Shown in pieces: positions 25,386 to 33,952 of a DNA stretch of 64,000 bases (positions are counted from its first letter, which is position 1; the number at the start of each line of letters is the position of its first letter). Source of the stretch: Bradyrhizobium sp. U87765 SZCCT0048 (lineage in GTDB: Bacteria > Pseudomonadota > Alphaproteobacteria > Rhizobiales > Xanthobacteraceae); the NCBI RefSeq assembly GCF_018131225.1, contig NZ_JAFCMM010000001.1, forward strand, positions 1,860,001-1,924,000, read 5' to 3'. The position numbers and the translations under genes are program-made. The notes beneath the pieces are model-generated. The model was not told the DNA's origin. It was given only the letters and a program-made list of their open reading frames with translations, and did not search any database.

Positions 25386-26672
25386 TCAAATGTAATTGTG
25401 ACGCCGTGGGTTCACGCAATTGAGAAAGAAATCGCCGACGGCGTTGTATTTCCAACGGACGGGATCATGCAGTGTGTGGGTCCGCGCGTTTCGCCAGTAC
25501 CGATCGAGGTTATCGCTCGCCAGCGTGGCACCAGCACCCGACAGTTCGAACAGCTTGTTGGTGGCGAGAATCGCAAGCTCGGTCGTCAGAACCTTGGCGA
25601 TCGCGACATCGATCGACGCCGCAGCGACTGCGTCCTCGGTCGTGGGCAATGCTGCGGCGTGGTCGAGCTTCAATCCGACCTTCTCGACCACCGCGTCCGC
25701 CGCGAACAGGCGGATCCGCAGATCTCCGATCGCGCTGATAATGTAGGGATCCTCACAGGCTCGATCGACGCCGCTGTCAGCCCAGGGACGCGCCCTGGTA
25801 TTGACGAACGACATGGTTTCGTCGATCGCCGCGCCGGCAATCCCGAGGTCGATGCAGGCATGCAGATACTGTGACACGGGCCCCGCCAGGGTCGGCTTGA
25901 CGTAGGCATCCTCCAGAGACAACACCAGCGTCGGATCGACCACGACACCATCGAAAATCGTTGTTCCGCTCGCGGTCGTGCGCTGCCCAAAGCCGGACCA
26001 GTCGTCGATCACGGTCACTCCCTCGGCATGGCGCGGGACAAAGCAGGTGACGTAGCGCCCGCTGTCATCGATCGCGCTGGCGGCGATCCAGTCGGCGTAG
26101 AGCGATCCGGTGGTATAGAATTTCTTGCCGGTCAGCTTCGGGCCTGTGCCATTGCCAGCGAGGCGGGTCTTGATCTCGAGCACATTCTTCGTTCCGCGCT
26201 CGGAGGCCGCATGTCCGATCAGCCTGCCGTTCAGGACTTCGTCAAACATGAAGCGCTTCTGGTCGGCGGAGCCGTTCAGTGACAGGATATCGAGAGCCAG
26301 GAAATGGTTCTTCGGAATCTGGGCGATGTTGGAATCGGCCGCGGCGAGAATCTGCATCACTCGTCCAAGCGTCGTCGTCGAAACCCCCGCGCCCCCCGCA
26401 GCCTTCGGGACGGTGATGCCGAGCAGTCCACTTGCGGCCAATTCGCGGAGCTCCTCATATGGCAGTCGCCGGTCGCGGTCCCGATCGGCAGCCCCTGGAG
26501 CCACCACTGCCGCAACCTGCTCGGCAGCGGCAATGGCGGAGGCGTCGTTGGCAATGACCTTTGCCCGAGGCTCCAAGTCAATCACTCGAGGGGGCACCGC
26601 CGGTGTTCCGTGCCCATCCTCGCCGATCACGACCGTCGTCGTGGAGGCCTCGCGCGTTTGCGCCGTTGTCAT
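25386..26672 (-). CDS. SfnB/DszC-like flavin monooxygenase (acyl-CoA dehydrogenase fold)
   Basis: 428 aa. The fold is that of acyl-CoA dehydrogenases, but the C-terminal ARTHTLHDPVRWKYNAVGDF is the signature of the SfnB/DszC branch, FMNH2-dependent monooxygenases. These need reduced flavin from a separate reductase; one is encoded next to luxI (29686-30228). Here it may oxidise the hydrazine nitrogen, or the sulfur or carbon of the thiazoline (inference). ATG at 26672 has GGAG 7 nt upstream; the ORF extends further without support. It lies 53 nt before the N-hydroxylase gene in the same run. Confidence 0.85.
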   Translation of the reverse strand: MTTAQTREASTTTVVIGEDGHGTPAVPPRVIDLEPRAKVIANDASAIAAAEQVAAVVAPGAADRDRDRRLPYEELRELAASGLLGITVPKAAGGAGVSTTTLGRVMQILAAADSNIAQIPKNHFLALDILSLNGSADQKRFMFDEVLNGRLIGHAASERGTKNVLEIKTRLAGNGTGPKLTGKKFYTTGSLYADWIAASAIDDSGRYVTCFVPRHAEGVTVIDDWSGFGQRTTASGTTIFDGVVVDPTLVLSLEDAYVKPTLAGPVSQYLHACIDLGIAGAAIDETMSFVNTRARPWADSGVDRACEDPYIISAIGDLRIRLFAADAVVEKVGLKLDHAAALPTTEDAVAAASIDVAIAKVLTTELAILATNKLFELSGAGATLASDNLDRYWRNARTHTLHDPVRWKYNAVGDFFLNCVNPRRHNYI

Positions 26673-26739
26673 GTGTTTCTCCAGCGATCCGGGAGCGAGC
26701 GGGAGCCGATTGGCTCTCGCGAGCGAGATCTCCAACGTC

Positions 26740-27597
26740 TCACGAACGAAGCGGGCGGACACCGAGCCTGGCCTGGGGCCGGCGCGCGCGTACGGCCAGC
26801 GCTTGTGCTGTCAAGTGAATGCTGCCATCGGCGGCCGTTGGCAGCGCGCGGCGCACGCCTTCCTTGAGTTCTTCGCGCAGCTCTGACGACAGCCTGCAGA
26901 CATAGCTGGAAACGGTTCCCTGGCCACCGAGAAACGGTTTCCAGTAAGCGTCGAAATTTGCGAAACGTGTAGGAATCTGGATCTTGCACGTTTCGAGTTG
27001 CGTGAGGTCACAGGCGGCGAACAGATTCGCCATGTCGTCGATCGTCCGGATCGACGAACGATGACCTTCATCGTGCTTGATGGCCTCGGGGTCGAGCTTG
27101 AACGCAACCGCCCAGATCGCTCGCAGAAACTGCATGCCTTCGGCATAGTCCCAGATATAGGCGGCTACGCGCCCCCCGGATCTCGTCACGCGGCACATCT
27201 CGCGCGCGGCGCGCGGCGGATCCGCGAGGAAGTTCAGCATCGATGCCGACACCGTCGCGTCGAACGATGTATCGGGGAACTGTAAATCCTGCGCGTCACC
27301 GGTAAGGAAGGTCACTCCCGCTCCGGGAATCATCTTGCGGGCGAGCGCAAGATAGCCGTCCGAGCGATCGACCGCGGTCACCGACTCCGGTGCGGTATCG
27401 ACAATGGCCTCGCTCAGTGCGCCGGTCCCGCATCCGACGTCGAGCCACTTCAGCCGCGAAGGTGGCGCGAGCCAGGACACGAATTCGCGAGACGCCACAC
27501 GTCCCCAGCGCCCGATGTAGAGTTCGTAGGCTTGTGCGTCCTCCCAGACGCCCTTGGAAGCGCCGGGCGGCGTCGACTTGGCGTGCTGAATGTCCAT
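26740..27597 (-). CDS. Class I SAM-dependent methyltransferase
   Basis: About 285 aa, first gene of the long minus-strand run. SAM motif I is LDVGCGTGALSEAI; the acidic end of strand 2 is AVDRSDGYLALAR and motif II is TGDAQDLQFPDTSFD. The overall pattern matches UbiE/Coq5-like small-molecule methyltransferases. GGAGG precedes the ATG. It probably methylates the pathway product or an intermediate on N, O or S; which one is not readable. Confidence 0.85.
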   Translation of the reverse strand: MDIQHAKSTPPGASKGVWEDAQAYELYIGRWGRVASREFVSWLAPPSRLKWLDVGCGTGALSEAIVDTAPESVTAVDRSDGYLALARKMIPGAGVTFLTGDAQDLQFPDTSFDATVSASMLNFLADPPRAAREMCRVTRSGGRVAAYIWDYAEGMQFLRAIWAVAFKLDPEAIKHDEGHRSSIRTIDDMANLFAACDLTQLETCKIQIPTRFANFDAYWKPFLGGQGTVSSYVCRLSSELREELKEGVRRALPTAADGSIHLTAQALAVRARRPQARLGVRPLRS

Positions 27598-27615
27598 TGT
27601 GGCCTCCGCGCATAC

Positions 27616-27635
27616 TCTCTTCAAATTTTAAGAGA
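27616..27635. promoter_or_regulatory. 20-bp near-palindrome ahead of the biosynthetic run
   Basis: TCTCTTCAAATTTTAAGAGA is symmetric at 18 of 20 positions and lies 18 bases upstream of the methyltransferase ATG. The length fits a LuxR-type box, but the position (likely 5' leader) suits a repressor or leader structure better than a -42 activator site. Function not established. Confidence 0.4.
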
Positions 27636-27671
27636 AGATGACAATATGGATCGCGACGAGAAGGCAGAGCG

Positions 27672-27684
27672 CCTGCGGTGCAGG
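27672..27684. promoter_or_regulatory. CCTGC-GGT-GCAGG dyad upstream of the biosynthetic run
   Basis: A perfect 5+3+5 inverted repeat 74 bases upstream of the methyltransferase ATG, closer to where an activator would bind. The CTG...CAG ends recall lux-type boxes, but it is shorter than the usual 18-22 bp. Confidence 0.3.
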
Positions 27685-28022
27685 AGCGGGCGCAATTAAG
27701 ATCATCGACCTTCGACAGCCAACCCCCCAACATTTGCCATCGGCTGCGATCTAAGTTGGAATGCGACATCACACTGCTGACGCGGTATCGCCTCCCCGAA
27801 ACGTTGACACATATTCGTCTTCGCGATCAGCACACCTCCGCATACGCCCGCACCGGTATTGCGCGATGATCACGGGGCGAACTGAAAGGACAACAGTCGT
27901 GACGGAGGGGCGCCACGCTTCGCCCCCACATCGGCCACCTTCGTCTGGCACACCAAGCCGACAACCCGATCTGCATCTTGACCGTGCATTGGCTCTGAGC
28001 AACCATCCAGAGGCGAATACGG

Positions 28023-28047
28023 CTCGGCGCCCCGGCAGGGCGCCGAG
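28023..28047. promoter_or_regulatory. Strong GC hairpin upstream of luxR
   Basis: Perfect 10-bp arms (CTCGGCGCCC and GGGCGCCGAG) with a 5-nt loop, about 80 bases before the luxR start. No T-run follows on the plus strand, so a simple Rho-independent terminator is unlikely. It may be a leader structure of the luxR mRNA or a barrier between divergent units. The rest of 27636-28127 shows no gene I can support. Confidence 0.5.
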
Positions 28048-28130
28048 AGCATTCCCGACATGAAAACGAATGGATTGATCGTGATCTAGCAACTCCAAAA
28101 ACATTTTGCGATGGCGAGGAGACCACAGTG

Positions 28131-28853
28131 ATGTTGGACTATGGTCGCGAGGCATTTGACTTCATCGATCGCATTACACTGGTGCCCGATCCGGAACGGA
28201 TCGTCGACGAATTGCGGATAGCCATTTCCTCCTTCGGCTACACGACGGTCATCGTCACCGGGCTTCCGAATCTCACAGAACGTTTCGAGCAGAAGATTCT
28301 TCACAAGCACTGGCCCGACGAATGGTTCGCGATCTACGCGCGCGAACGCTACATCCTCGACGATCCCGTCGCATGGCTCTGCCGCTCGACGATCGAACCA
28401 TTCGAGTGGGCCGACGCGCGCTACGACTCCGAGCGACACCCACGCTCGCGTCACATCATGAACGCAGCGAAGTCGTTCGGCATGAGTGCCGGGTTCTGTG
28501 TCCCGATCCACGGCCTGTTCGGGCTGGAGTGGTGTGTATCCATGGGCGGCGACAAGGTCGACACGGCGCAGTTCGCCAAGGCCAGCGTGCACCTGATGTC
28601 CGTCTATGCGTTCAACAAGCTGCGCCATACCCGCAGCGAAATCGTGGCGCAACGACGACGGCTCACGGCGCGCGAACGCGAGGTCATGGCCTGGACCGCG
28701 GCCGGCAAATCCGCATGGGAAACGAGCTGCATACTCGGCATCGGCGTCGACACCGTGAACAAGCATGTGGGCTCCGCGTCCCGCAAGCTGCGGGCGATCA
28801 ACAAGACCCAGGCCGTCGCCGAGGCGATCAGGCTTCACGAAATCCCGTGGTGA
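28131..28853 (+). CDS. LuxR-family acyl-HSL-responsive regulator
   Basis: 240 aa. The autoinducer-binding domain (about 1-165) has the conserved Trp65, Tyr69, Asp77, Pro78 and Trp93; the LuxR HTH (about 178-238) has LTAREREVMAW and VDTVNKHVGSASRKL. It stands directly before luxI in the same direction, the usual cognate arrangement. It probably controls luxI, the flavin reductase and the divergent biosynthetic run, which starts about 530 bases away. GAGGAG lies upstream; a GTG at 28128 is an alternative start. Confidence 0.93.
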   Translation: MLDYGREAFDFIDRITLVPDPERIVDELRIAISSFGYTTVIVTGLPNLTERFEQKILHKHWPDEWFAIYARERYILDDPVAWLCRSTIEPFEWADARYDSERHPRSRHIMNAAKSFGMSAGFCVPIHGLFGLEWCVSMGGDKVDTAQFAKASVHLMSVYAFNKLRHTRSEIVAQRRRLTAREREVMAWTAAGKSAWETSCILGIGVDTVNKHVGSASRKLRAINKTQAVAEAIRLHEIPW

Positions 28854-28949
28854 CTATTTTTACGTCAAGTCCAACCCTTTGCCATTGAGGAGAAAACTGC
28901 CGCATCCATTGTTCCTTCCAGCATTCGCCAAGCGATGAGAGGGAGCAAC

Positions 28950-29654
28950 ATGATCCATGTGGTGACCGCCTTGAACCGGCGACCATATGCCAGGGCCATC
29001 GAAGACCATCACGTCATTCGCCACCGGATCTTCGTCGAGGAGCGGGGATGGCGAGCGCTCGCTCGTCCGGACGGCCGCGAGATCGACGCGTTCGACACGG
29101 CGGACACGATCTATATGCTCGCCATGGACGGCGAACGGGTCATCGGAGGACACCGTCTGTTTCCGACGCTGCAGCCGCACATGATCAGCGAGGTGTTTCC
29201 GCACCTGGTCACGCGCGGTCCGGTTCCGCGCGATGTGGCGATCTACGAATGGTCGCGCTTCTTCGTGGTGAAAGAGTACCGGTCGAGCAAGGTCTATTTC
29301 GAGCTGCTGGCCGCCGTCCAGGAGTTCTGCCTCAATGTCGGTATCGCCTCGATCACGGCGGTCATCGAGATGTGGTGGCTGCCGCGCTTTCACGAGGCTG
29401 GATTTGTCGTGCACCCTCTCGGCCTGCCGCAGCCCGTGGAAAACGTCCCGACGCTCGCGATCCAGATCGATATTCGGCGCGACTCGCTCGACCGCGCCCG
29501 CGCCCTCGCCAATTTCGCACCTGTGACGACCTCGTCGGGGGCGCGCGACCTGCCGCTGATGACGGCCGCCGGCACGCGGAACGCGCAGGTCCCCAGGACC
29601 CCCAGGCCTCACGCCGACGCCCGGCTCGAGACCGGCGGCTCTGCACCAAACTGA
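28950..29654 (+). CDS. LuxI-family acyl-homoserine lactone synthase
   Basis: 234 aa. The invariant LuxI residues are present: Arg24, Phe28, Trp34, Asp46, Asp49, Arg69, Phe83, Glu100 and Arg103. The surrounding sequence (ERGWRALARPDGREIDAFD, EMWWLPRFHEAGF) resembles the BjaI/RpaI/BraI branch, whose known members use acyl-CoA donors (isovaleryl, p-coumaroyl, cinnamoyl) rather than acyl-ACP. The signal is therefore probably an unusual short, branched or aryl-HSL (inference). The last 25-30 residues are an unconserved tail. GAGAGGGAG precedes the ATG at 28950. Confidence 0.93.
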   Translation: MIHVVTALNRRPYARAIEDHHVIRHRIFVEERGWRALARPDGREIDAFDTADTIYMLAMDGERVIGGHRLFPTLQPHMISEVFPHLVTRGPVPRDVAIYEWSRFFVVKEYRSSKVYFELLAAVQEFCLNVGIASITAVIEMWWLPRFHEAGFVVHPLGLPQPVENVPTLAIQIDIRRDSLDRARALANFAPVTTSSGARDLPLMTAAGTRNAQVPRTPRPHADARLETGGSAPN

Positions 29655-29685
29655 GGATCATCAATTTCTGCTCTGGGAGGATTTC

Positions 29686-30228
29686 GTGAACCCGGCAACG
29701 ATATCCGCCACCGCCACGGCACGACATCTCCGGCTGAGCGATCCGGACACGATCGTGACGGACTTCCGCAAGGCCATGCGGCGCCTGACGTCCACCGTGT
29801 CGATCATCGCCACGGTGGAAGACGAACATTACATCGGCATGATCGCGACGACGGTCAATTCACTGTGCGCCGATCCGCCTGCTATTGTCGCCTGCATCAA
29901 TCGGTCGGCAAGCCTCTTTGCCCCCCTGATGCGCTGCCAGCGCTTCTCGGCCAACCTGCTCCAGGCGCGCCAGGGATCGCTGATCCCGGTATTCAGCGGA
30001 GCGGAGAAAGGTTCCGCTCGCTTCCAGTACGGCAGTTGGGATGTCATCGACGGTCTTCCCTGCCTGATGGACGGCCAGGCGACCCTGCTCTGCCGCCTCG
30101 ACGGCAGCATGGCCTATGGCAGCCATGTCGTGATCGTCGGCCGGATCGAGGCCGCTCGGGTCGCCGATCCCATCTCTCCCCTGCTCTGGCAGGACGGCCA
30201 TCCGGCTGCATCCTATGCCTTGACCTGA
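29686..30228 (+). CDS. Flavin reductase domain protein (FMN reductase)
   Basis: 180 aa of the HpaC/flavin-reductase-like split-barrel family: DFRKAMRRLTSTVSIIAT, GMIATTVNSLCADPP and VACINRSASL are the flavin-binding strands. GTG start with GGGAGG upstream, 31 nt after luxI, so co-transcription with luxI is likely. It probably supplies FMNH2 to the SfnB/DszC-like monooxygenase of the cluster, the only apparent two-component monooxygenase nearby. Confidence 0.88.
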   Translation: MNPATISATATARHLRLSDPDTIVTDFRKAMRRLTSTVSIIATVEDEHYIGMIATTVNSLCADPPAIVACINRSASLFAPLMRCQRFSANLLQARQGSLIPVFSGAEKGSARFQYGSWDVIDGLPCLMDGQATLLCRLDGSMAYGSHVVIVGRIEAARVADPISPLLWQDGHPAASYALT

Positions 30229-30265
30229 CCCGAGCGGACGGAGGCCCGGAGCCGCCCGCCGATGC

Positions 30266-31207
30266 TCAGGGCTTGCGACGCACCGCCGGCTGCGACAGGT
30301 AGGCCAGCAGCTTCATCTCGCGGCGCCCCCGCGTCACGGTATCGAGAACCAGGCCGGAGCTGATCGCCAGCACGGCGACAATCATCAGGCCGGTCGACAG
30401 CACCGCGGTCGGCAGTCGCGGAACGAGCCCTTCTTCGAGATAGGTTACCGCCAAGGGAGCGGCGAGCACGACGGAGGCGAGCGCGAGGAGGACGCCGATG
30501 CCGGCGAAGAAGCTCAGCGGCTTCTCCGAGCGGTACAGCTTGATGATGGTATTGAGGATGCGGAAGCCGTCCCGCCAGGTGTTGAGTTTGGATTCCGATC
30601 CCGCCGGCCGCGCATAATATGGCGTCGCGACCTCGGCGACCGGCAGCGCAAGCTCCAGCGCGTGAACCGTCAGCTCGGTCTCGATCTCGAATCCGTCAGA
30701 CAGCACGGGGAAGGACTTGACGAAACGGCGAGAGAACACGCGGTAGCCTGACAGGATGTCCTTGAACTGCTGGCCGAACACCATGGCGAGGAACCCGGTG
30801 AGCGCGCGGTTGCCGAGACGGTGGCCGGGACGATAAGCGGCCTGGACCTGATCGACACGCAGTCCGACGACCATGTCGAGGCACTGCTCGACCAGCAGTT
30901 CGATCATCTGCGGCGCGCTGGGCGCATCGTAGGTCGCATCGCCGTCGACGAGCACATAGATGTCGGCGTCGATATCGGCGAACATCCGGCGCACCACATG
31001 GCCCTTGCCCTGCCGCCGCTCACGGCCGACCAGAGCGCCCGCGCCCCGCGCCACCTCGACGGTGCGATCGCTGGAATTGTTGTCGTAGACGTGGATGTCC
31101 GCATCAGGCAGTGCGGCGCGAAAATCCGCCACAACCTTGCCGACCGCCTGCTCCTCGTTGAAGCACGGAACCAGGACGGCCACCCGCGCAACCTGGACAG
31201 CCATCAT
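30266..31207 (-). CDS. Family 2 glycosyltransferase, DPM1/GtrB-like
   Basis: About 313 aa. N-terminal GT-A domain with VPCFNEE, the metal-binding DGDATYD and the ILSGYRVFSRRF segment, then two C-terminal membrane helices (about 230-255 and 265-295). Such enzymes transfer a sugar to a polyprenyl phosphate. The ATG overlaps the stop of the upstream membrane-protein gene (TGATG), which probably uses the lipid-linked sugar made here. Confidence 0.88.
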   Translation of the reverse strand: MMAVQVARVAVLVPCFNEEQAVGKVVADFRAALPDADIHVYDNNSSDRTVEVARGAGALVGRERRQGKGHVVRRMFADIDADIYVLVDGDATYDAPSAPQMIELLVEQCLDMVVGLRVDQVQAAYRPGHRLGNRALTGFLAMVFGQQFKDILSGYRVFSRRFVKSFPVLSDGFEIETELTVHALELALPVAEVATPYYARPAGSESKLNTWRDGFRILNTIIKLYRSEKPLSFFAGIGVLLALASVVLAAPLAVTYLEEGLVPRLPTAVLSTGLMIVAVLAISSGLVLDTVTRGRREMKLLAYLSQPAVRRKP

Positions 31208-32406
31208 CACACTCCCTGAACCGCAAGCGGCTCACGTTCGGCATCGACCGATGCCGCCAGGACGATCCAGAGCGACAGCATCACGCCAGGCATCAGATAA
31301 TAGGGCGTGTAAAGTTGATGGGTGAAAAAGAATGCCGCGTTAATGAGACTGTTGACGATCGCAACCTGTGCCGCAATGCGCGTGCGGCGTGCCGGCGCGC
31401 GCACATGCAGCACAATGGCTGCAGCCAGCCCGACGACGAGCAGGATCCCTTGCGTGTTGGTGAGATAATAGAGTGCCGAACTGAACGTCCAGTCGGGGGG
31501 CGACGCATCGACCGAACTGTAGGTCGTCGACAGCGGACTGCCGACATTGATCCAGTTGGCCGCCAGCGTCGGCACGACACCTGCCAGAATGCCGAGACCG
31601 ACGAGCACTGTTTCGCTCTTGAAACGGCCGAACCGTGCGTGCAGCAGCTCGAGCAGGCAGCCGAAACCAAACCCGCCGGCCAGCAGGATATTGGCAATGC
31701 GCAGGTTCGCGCTCAGTCCGACAAGGAGACCGATGAGAGCCGCCGCCGCCAGCCGCGTAGCGCCTGCGGAGGCGAACAGGCGTGGCGTCAGCAGCCCGAG
31801 CAGGGCGCAAATGGCGAGGGACGGCGCCGCTGAGTAGCTGGCCTTGGCGGGGTTCACCATCATGTAGACCGACAGCACGCCGAACAGACCGCAGGCACTC
31901 AACACAAGGGTGGATCGGGCCCGGAAGATCAGCGCACAGGCCGCCAGCAGCACAACCAGCGTTGCAGAGATATAGAGGCCCGCGACCTGCCGCCCTTCGG
32001 GAAAGACCGCCAGCAATGCCCCGGTACCCGGCGGGTACTGAAGGACCCAGGTGTCCCTTTTCGGAATGAAGGTATGGGTGATCGGCCGGTTCGGATCGTT
32101 CCAGACGAGGGCGCTGACCTCAGCCGCAGCATCCCTGAAAAAGTGATCGTCGTCCCGACGGATGTCGGTGTCGAAACCGCCGAGGCCAAAACGCTGAAAC
32201 AGATGGGCTTGGCGCAGGTAGCCGATGTCGTCGAAGACGCCGCGGCGCTCGCTCCAGTGCGCCGCTGACCAGAACACGCTGGCCGCCACTGCGGCACAGA
32301 GAATGGCCAGCAAGAGCCGCCGAAAACCGAGGCTAAACGTCCATTTCGCGCGATCAGGCAGCGTCTTAGCGCTTTCCACCATCTCCACCTGCCCCCAAGG
32401 CGTCAT
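31207..32406 (-). CDS. Multi-spanning membrane protein, likely GT-C glycosyltransferase
   Basis: About 399 aa with roughly 9-10 hydrophobic segments. After the first helix comes a loop with FDDIGYLRQA, an acidic pair at the position used for catalysis in GT-C enzymes such as ArnT. A later loop carries LQYPPGTGALLA. Together with the coupled GT2 gene it looks like a two-gene sugar-transfer module acting on the periplasmic face. No exact family recognised. A Met codon at 32382 is an alternative start. Confidence 0.7.
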   Translation of the reverse strand: MTPWGQVEMVESAKTLPDRAKWTFSLGFRRLLLAILCAAVAASVFWSAAHWSERRGVFDDIGYLRQAHLFQRFGLGGFDTDIRRDDDHFFRDAAAEVSALVWNDPNRPITHTFIPKRDTWVLQYPPGTGALLAVFPEGRQVAGLYISATLVVLLAACALIFRARSTLVLSACGLFGVLSVYMMVNPAKASYSAAPSLAICALLGLLTPRLFASAGATRLAAAALIGLLVGLSANLRIANILLAGGFGFGCLLELLHARFGRFKSETVLVGLGILAGVVPTLAANWINVGSPLSTTYSSVDASPPDWTFSSALYYLTNTQGILLVVGLAAAIVLHVRAPARRTRIAAQVAIVNSLINAAFFFTHQLYTPYYLMPGVMLSLWIVLAASVDAEREPLAVQGV

Positions 32407-32851
32407 GAACTGTCGCAGAAGCCCCGCGACGACAGGGCAACGACATCCAGCCGCCGCTCCGCAACCGAAATGGTTCTAATCAGAAACACTTCAAATGCAA
32501 TGGCTTATCTGGGCGTATCCTGTAACCGGCAGCACCTCAAAGACGCTTCCATGGCAACGCCCGGCCCCCAAATCAGTCCGGCAAGGTCCGCCGACGCCGC
32601 CTCGTCCCGCCGAGCGGCCGGCGCCACGAAGGTCAGTTCGTCGTCGCGACCTCATTCTCAACGGGTCATTCTCGATATCCTGCTCGCGTGACGAACGCCC
32701 GATGCGCTCGCGGTCATCCGCGCCCCTCCGACCAACGCCGCCCGATATCGGGGCAATCCCGACTGCAAGTACAACGGGACGAAGAATTGCTATGCACAGT
32801 ACAGCTTCGTATTGTAGATCGCGATGATGTCATCGCGACGTCGAAAGACTT
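32407..32851. other. Divergent intergenic region, no gene supported
   Basis: About 445 bases between the GT-C-like gene and the CelD-like gene. The short frames in it have no recognisable features. It must hold promoters for both directions; I see no clear operator or hairpin. Confidence 0.6.
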
Positions 32852-33952
32852 ATGACCTCCTCACGCTGGACCATCGCCGATCTCAGCTCCTACGATTTCC
32901 AATCGGATGAGTATAAGAACCTGTACGCGCGCGCCAATGCGACGGTCTTTCAGAGCCCCGCGTGGCTCGACCACGTCTACGGTGGCCTTGTTGCGGATTT
33001 CCGAGTCTCCCCCTCCATCATCACGATCAGGGAGCAGGCCAGCGCACAGCTCGTGGCGGTGCTCCCGCTGGTCCAGCGCCGCTACTGGATGTTTCGCGTC
33101 GCAGAATTCGCGGACTTCGGTGTCAGTGACTATTGCACCGTCATTGCCGATCCTGCGCAACTGCCGACCTTGCTCGCGGACAAGGCCCTCGCCTCCGATC
33201 TCCAAAGGCTGCTGGCGAGGAACGATATCATCGTCGCCCGCAAAGTTCCCGAGCCGTCCCTGCCCGCGCTCGACCTGATCGGCCGCGCACACCGCACCAA
33301 GCTCGATTTCGGTGCCCACGACACCCGCCTGTTCGGCACGTTCGAGCACTGGCGCGATGCCAGCATGTCGGCGTCACAGCGCCGGTTCCTCGATACCAAG
33401 CGACGAGATCTGTCACGCAAGGGGCGCATCGACATCGCGGTCACCGAAACGCCCGACGGCCTCGCCGAGGCGCTCGACCGGATCCGGGCTTTTCGCGAAC
33501 ACCGTTTCCGCGAAATCACCATGATCGACATCCTTAGCAAGGACACGTTCGCGCGCTTCTATCGCGATGTGTCCGCGGACGGCCCGCTCGGCCGCGCCTA
33601 TACCCTGAACGTCAACGGCGCTCCGGCCAGCATCGCGTTCGGACTTGTCAGCGGCGACACCTTCCATCTCGTCCTCACGGGCTTCGACTTCGCCCGCTAC
33701 CGCAACTACTCGGTTGGCCTGCTGGTCATCGAGGATGCATTGCGAGACTGCATCGCCCGCGGCATGGCACGGTTCGATTTCACGATCGGCGACCAGTCCT
33801 ACAAACGGGATTTCGGCACCAGCGCCACCGGCATGTGGGCCCTGTGGCGTGGTTTCACCGTTCCCGGGCGAATCCTCGCAAAGGCGATGTCACACTCGCC
33901 AACGGCCCAGCACTGGGCGCGACGGCTCGTCCGGCGCAGCGCTAATCCCTGA
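32852..33952 (+). CDS. CelD/BcsL-like GNAT acyltransferase
   Basis: 366 aa. The family (GNAT proteins associated with cellulose or exopolysaccharide synthesis) is recognised from FQSPAWLDHVY near the N-terminus, SASQRRFLDTKRRDLSRKG mid-protein, and FDFTIGDQSYKRDFG near the C-terminus. It probably adds an acyl group to the polysaccharide or its precursor. Its 3' end overlaps the convergent polymerase gene by 11 nt. Confidence 0.8.
   Translation: MTSSRWTIADLSSYDFQSDEYKNLYARANATVFQSPAWLDHVYGGLVADFRVSPSIITIREQASAQLVAVLPLVQRRYWMFRVAEFADFGVSDYCTVIADPAQLPTLLADKALASDLQRLLARNDIIVARKVPEPSLPALDLIGRAHRTKLDFGAHDTRLFGTFEHWRDASMSASQRRFLDTKRRDLSRKGRIDIAVTETPDGLAEALDRIRAFREHRFREITMIDILSKDTFARFYRDVSADGPLGRAYTLNVNGAPASIAFGLVSGDTFHLVLTGFDFARYRNYSVGLLVIEDALRDCIARGMARFDFTIGDQSYKRDFGTSATGMWALWRGFTVPGRILAKAMSHSPTAQHWARRLVRRSANP

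Larger units (their letters stand above)
8385..30228. other. Quorum-sensing-linked hydrazine-NRPS biosynthetic gene cluster
   Basis: Proposed extent of the cluster. Core: HAA cassette (20964-25332), NRPS Cy-A(Cys)-PCP, two stand-alone carrier proteins and the AMP ligase. Tailoring and release: HDO protein, two acyl-CoA-dehydrogenase-fold flavoproteins, KAS III-like enzyme, C45 and GNAT acyltransferases, methyltransferase, thioesterase. Control and support: LuxR, LuxI, flavin reductase. Ten of the minus-strand genes (27597 to 13715) have gaps under 70 nt or overlaps and are probably one operon. The left border is uncertain; the MFS gene and others may belong. Confidence 0.8.

Noticed and set aside
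27616..27635. Definite lux box
   Set aside because: Symmetry and length fit, but it lies only 18 bases from the start codon and does not match a lux-box consensus I know; kept as an unnamed dyad.
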